Assembly (NCBI GenBank): GCA_024234955.1
Contig: JACKNK010000002.1
Location: 744,001-808,000, forward strand
Origin: Gammaproteobacteria bacterium
Lineage (GTDB): Bacteria > Pseudomonadota > Gammaproteobacteria > JACKNK01
Length of the DNA: 64,000 nucleotides
Reading direction: 5' to 3'
Shown: positions 61,070-64,000 of the stretch, piece by piece
How positions within the stretch are numbered: position 1 is the first letter of the stretch
Layout: every line of letters starts with the position of its first letter
The notes under the pieces: model-generated
Told to the model about the DNA's origin: nothing
Databases searched by the model: none
Seen by the model: only the letters and a program-made list of their open reading frames with translations
Made by a program: the position numbers and the translations under genes

Positions 61070-62880
61070 GGCGACCCCTCCGGACTGCGATCGATCAGTT
61101 GTTCGATTTCGCTTTCGCTGAGACTGATCGCCATGTCCATTTCCCGATGGGCCGAGTCGGTCGGCGCGGCGAGTACCCGGGTGACATCCAGCAGACGCTC
61201 AGCGGCGGTGAAAGCGTATGTACTGTCGTTCATCAACGAAGTGGCCATCGCCGTGGTGATGCGGTGATGCCGGATCAGATGATCGAGATGACCTTCGAGG
61301 GCATGGGCCGCATCCTTGGCATGCAGCCTGAGCGTGTCGAGTGACAGAATTGTGACGTTCGGGTCCTCGTCGATGCAGCCGCGATAGGCGACACGCAGGA
61401 CTTCGGCAAGCATTGCCCTCAGTCGGTTGTATTCGGTACGGATGTCGTCGTTGCGATATCCGGCGTAGCTGACCAGATTGCCGCGCATGTGTTTGATGGC
61501 CTTGACGGCTTCCACCAGCCAGCGGGTCGCAGAGCGCAGTCGCAACACCGGATCGGTGGTGGCCGGGGAGGCGGTTTCGAGCAGGCGTCCGGTGTATTCG
61601 ACAATCGCTCCGTACAGCGTCTTCAGGTCGGTTTCGTATTCGCTTTCGATGTCGTAATCGCCTTTGCGCGGTGGCGCCGCGACCAATTTGTCGAAGTCGA
61701 AATCGGAGAGCACGGTTTCCCGATGCAGGTTCAAGCCGTGCGCGAGGATTGGAAAGGCGCGTTCGAACAGATGACGGGTTTCCTCCCGTAACGCGCTCAA
61801 GGCGGCTTCGGGGACCTGCAATGCCGATTCCGACAGATAGAGCGGCTTGATCGTCGTGGGTTCTCGGGCCGGCAGGATGCGTAACAGCAGACGGACGATC
61901 TGTTTCAACCACGGCAGAAGCAACGCGATGCCGATGAGATTGAAGAGCGAGTGAAACAGGGCCAGCTTCAGGGTCAGATCGTGGTCTGCGATGCCGAGGA
62001 GCGTGCTCGCGGCGTCCACAACGCGGATCAGCCAGGGCATGGCGGCAATCGCGACCAGGCCGGTCAGACCGTTGAACAGCAGATGCCCGCCTGCGAGGCG
62101 CTTGCCATCCACATTCGAGCCCAGCGAGGCGAGCACGGCGGTGATGGTGGTGCCGATATTGGAACCGATCGCCAGCGCCAGGGCGTTGGCATAGTCGATC
62201 TGCCCGGCGGCCAGGGCGCTCAGAATCAGCACCAGGGTGGCGTGACTGGACTGCATGACCACGGTCGCGGCGGTTCCGATGAGGGTATACACGATCAGCC
62301 CGAGCAGACCGGGAATGGCGTAGGCGGCAAGGTCGATCTGGGACTTGAAGGCTTCGAAACCGTCCTTCATGTAGGCGATGCCGAGGAACAGCAGGCCGAG
62401 GCCGGTAAGAATCCAGCCCACACCGCGCAGTTCGCGTGCCTTCTGAAAGATCAGGATCACGCCAAAAACGAGCATTGGCATCGCGTAGGCCGCGATATCG
62501 ACCTTCAGGCCCAGCCCCGCAATCAGCCAGGCGCCGGTAGTGGTGCCCAGATTGGCGCCGAAGACGATCGCTAGCGCGGGTGAAAGTGCGATCAGGCCGG
62601 CACTGAGGAAAGAGATGGTGATCACCGAGACCAGCGAACTGGATTGCATCAGCGCGGTTGCGACCACGCCCAGGGTCAGGCTCTTCCATTGCCGGTCGGT
62701 GCTACGCTGCAGCACGCGCTCAAGCACGCCGCCGGTAAAGGTGCGGAAGCCGTCTTCCAGCGCCCGCATCCCCAGCATGAATACCGCCACCCCGGCGGAA
62801 ATCGCCTTGAAGTCCGGGCTGACCCAGAAGCCGTAGGCAAGCACCAGGAATACACTGGGAAGGAATATTCGATTCAGCAT
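61066..62880 (-). CDS. Na/Pi cotransporter family protein with PhoU-like C-terminal domain
   Basis: 604 residues. The N-terminal ~340 hold two inverted NptA-type repeats of helices, each with a QSSS or QSSH motif (ALMQSSSLVSVITISF; VVMQSSHATLVLIL) and a GANLGTTTGA / GSNIGTTITA partner. The C-terminal ~230 are helical and PhoU-like (LFERAFPILAHGLNLHRE onward). It moves phosphate (or a related anion) with sodium across the inner membrane, and the PhoU-like part probably regulates it. A small coiled-coil protein is coupled behind it. A link to ppk-based polyphosphate is possible but not shown by context. Confidence 0.9.
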   Translation of the reverse strand: MLNRIFLPSVFLVLAYGFWVSPDFKAISAGVAVFMLGMRALEDGFRTFTGGVLERVLQRSTDRQWKSLTLGVVATALMQSSSLVSVITISFLSAGLIALSPALAIVFGANLGTTTGAWLIAGLGLKVDIAAYAMPMLVFGVILIFQKARELRGVGWILTGLGLLFLGIAYMKDGFEAFKSQIDLAAYAIPGLLGLIVYTLIGTAATVVMQSSHATLVLILSALAAGQIDYANALALAIGSNIGTTITAVLASLGSNVDGKRLAGGHLLFNGLTGLVAIAAMPWLIRVVDAASTLLGIADHDLTLKLALFHSLFNLIGIALLLPWLKQIVRLLLRILPAREPTTIKPLYLSESALQVPEAALSALREETRHLFERAFPILAHGLNLHRETVLSDFDFDKLVAAPPRKGDYDIESEYETDLKTLYGAIVEYTGRLLETASPATTDPVLRLRSATRWLVEAVKAIKHMRGNLVSYAGYRNDDIRTEYNRLRAMLAEVLRVAYRGCIDEDPNVTILSLDTLRLHAKDAAHALEGHLDHLIRHHRITTAMATSLMNDSTYAFTAAERLLDVTRVLAAPTDSAHREMDMAISLSESEIEQLIDRSPEGSP

Positions 62881-63001
62881 CGAATCAATTTACGCGCCTG
62901 CCGAGATTGCGCCATTGGGTTTGATGACGATTTGATGACGCGGTGTTGATCTGACACCAGCTCCGAGGTGCTCAAGGCCCCGGGGAAACGCCTGTGGAAC
63001 G

Positions 63002-63331
63002 TTATTGAACGAGTTCCAGGGTCGGCGCGACGGGTAGATCGAGATGCATCGACTCAGGCCGGTTCCCGAGCATCACCACGGTACCGGCACGGCGGTCATC
63101 GCCGTTGCTGCTGAATTCGAAGCCGTACCAGCGCCGAAAACCCAGACGACCGCCGCCGATTCGCGCGATGCGGATGCGCGCCATCTGCACGCTCTGATCG
63201 AGAAATTGCACGTCGTATTCGCGACAGGCCCGGATGCAGGCCTGGACTGCCCGTTCGCGGGCGCGCAGGGAGCTCTGCCAGTAGAGCGCAATCAGACCGA
63301 TCAGGATCAGCGTCATCAAGGTGGTGTTCAT
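63002..63331 (-). CDS. DUF3301-type small membrane-anchored protein, 109 aa
   Basis: From the ATG at 63331: MNTTLMTLILIGLIALYWQSSLRARERAVQAC gives one N-terminal helix and a basic flank, then a beta-rich soluble part (RARIRIARIGGGRLGFRRWYGFEFSSNGDDRRAG-type sequence, ending in LGNRPESMHLDLP). This matches the layout of the gammaproteobacterial DUF3301 family. The longer open frame upstream is not conserved-looking. Function unknown. Confidence 0.8.
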   Translation of the reverse strand: MNTTLMTLILIGLIALYWQSSLRARERAVQACIRACREYDVQFLDQSVQMARIRIARIGGGRLGFRRWYGFEFSSNGDDRRAGTVVMLGNRPESMHLDLPVAPTLELVQ

Positions 63332-63673
63332 GGGGCGATTGTGCCGGTGCCACAGGCTGAGAGGAAACCGGCCCGTGCGCCTTGCATTCTGGGTTTTTGC
63401 CCCAAAACTGAGCACAAGTGCCGAAGATTGGCCTGACCGGCGACAAAGTGCGCAGGGAGAAGGATGCGGATCGACGCTCGGTTCACTCGTTGGCAAGAAT
63501 GTATGTGGTTGTTTCTGAATGAAAATCAGGAGGAGTGCCCAGAGTCGGTGCAAACACAGTGTGAATTGGCGTATCCGTTGCATCCATGATGTTCAGGCCT
63601 CCGATGATTCATTTGACCGATGAGCACGGGGCCAAACTCCAACACGACGTTCATTGCGAACAGGGGGTGTGAA
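63332..63673. other. Intergenic region without a supported gene
   Basis: This 342-bp gap between divergent genes should contain promoters for the DUF3301 protein and for the 62-residue protein to the right. Frames on both strands are short and unconvincing. I see no strong promoter or palindrome. Confidence 0.4.
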
Positions 63674-63862
63674 ATGGTCAAGGTTTTCGACATGGCGAAC
63701 GGTGAATGGCTGTCTGTGCCCATGCATGCCGGTGCGGATGCGATGACCGACACCGCGCCCTGCTGGTCCGCGCCGGGCCGCGAACGCGTTTACCCGGAGG
63801 ATGCCGGGCAGCGTGCCCCCGAAGTGTCTGAGCTTGCCTTGCAGCTGATCGAAGTGCGTTAG
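63674..63862 (+). CDS. Small hypothetical protein, 62 aa
   Basis: Start chosen at the ATG 63674 (MVKVFDMANGEWLSVPMHAGAD), which follows CAGGGGG by 7 nt; an ATG at 63620 would add 18 residues. No signal, membrane segment or known motif. A strong terminator 22 bp after the stop supports real transcription. Function unknown. Confidence 0.55.
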   Translation: MVKVFDMANGEWLSVPMHAGADAMTDTAPCWSAPGRERVYPEDAGQRAPEVSELALQLIEVR

Positions 63863-63884
63863 CGTTCTGTCGAGTTCATTCCAA

Positions 63885-63916
63885 AAAGAAAAAGCGCCTT
63901 CGGGCGCTTTTTCTTT
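63885..63916 (+). terminator. Terminator after the 62-aa gene
   Basis: Stem AAAGAAAAAGCGCC (63885-63898) / GGCGCTTTTTCTTT (63903-63916) with a TTCG tetraloop: a very stable, A/T-flanked hairpin. Confidence 0.93.
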
Positions 63917-64000
63917 GGTTCTTCGCGGATTGGCGGGACCGGATTTGATGTCCGGGATCGGACGAGCAGGGCCTGATCGTGGCCATCGAAGGCGGCGGCG
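63917..64000 (+). repeat. Dispersed repeat R2, copy 2, cut by the window edge
   Basis: Begins GGTTCTTCGCGGATTGGCGG directly behind the terminator. It is the reverse complement of 19555-19648, less a 10-bp duplication. The match continues to the last base, so the element may extend past the window. Confidence 0.8.

Overview
This is a GC-rich bacterial chromosome segment that looks gammaproteobacterial. The main reasons are the conserved housekeeping order proA-nadD-rsfS-rlmH-maf-rng-yhdP-nit on the minus strand (57-61 kb and leftwards), the rpmA/rplU pair, a YhdP-type envelope protein, an AmpG permease and Lol-like ABC genes. A secreted Gly/Asn/Tyr-rich protein resembling sulfur-globule envelope proteins, a DmsB-DmsC fusion and a TSUP (sulfite/sulfonate exporter family) permease point to a sulfur-oxidising relative of the Chromatiales. 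That placement is inference. No rRNA, tRNA, CRISPR array, phage or replication origin was seen.

Layout. 0-9.7 kb: 3' part of a GH17-GT2 glucan synthase, an acidic small protein, a NodIJ-type ABC exporter, AmpG, a small membrane protein, the DmsB-DmsC fusion and the TSUP permease. 9.8-13.7 kb: a four-gene unit (LolA-like protein, two FtsX-type permeases, LolD-like ATPase). 13.7-14.7 kb: a REP-associated tyrosine transposase between REP arrays. 14.7-18.6 kb: a very large FAD/Fe-S oxidoreductase. 18.7-19.3 kb: the sulfur-globule-like protein with a strong promoter. 19.7-28.7 kb: leuC, galU, a PhnD-like binding protein, mtaB, rpmA/rplU, engB and glgP.

28.8-48 kb is the accessory, envelope-oriented part. 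It starts with an overlapping gene pair for a 1,198-residue outer-membrane barrel protein and a 1,232-residue DUF11/SdrD-like/OmpA-like surface protein. Next comes a tightly packed arylsulfotransferase-like / YVGPGAG membrane protein / membrane protein / SGNH-hydrolase operon. Divergent from it is an operon of a Tat-signal peptide, a GMC oxidoreductase and three GT-C-type polytopic membrane proteins, with a fourth membrane protein behind ppk. Together these look like a system that builds or modifies a surface polymer. This is the best candidate here for an undescribed system, but its chemistry cannot be read from sequence alone.

48-64 kb is largely housekeeping: ppk, a nitrilase-family amidase, yhdP, rng, maf, rlmH, rsfS, nadD, proA, a Na/Pi cotransporter and small proteins.

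The window is rich in small repeats. Four copies of a ~168-bp element with terminal inverted repeats (MITE-like) sit at gene edges; one supplies the ampG stop codon and one lies directly upstream of rng. REP palindromes surround the RAYT gene. A 29-bp-arm palindrome follows the sulfur-globule-like gene. An 84-94 bp repeat occurs downstream of leuC and again at the right window edge, in the same orientation relative to the gene before it.
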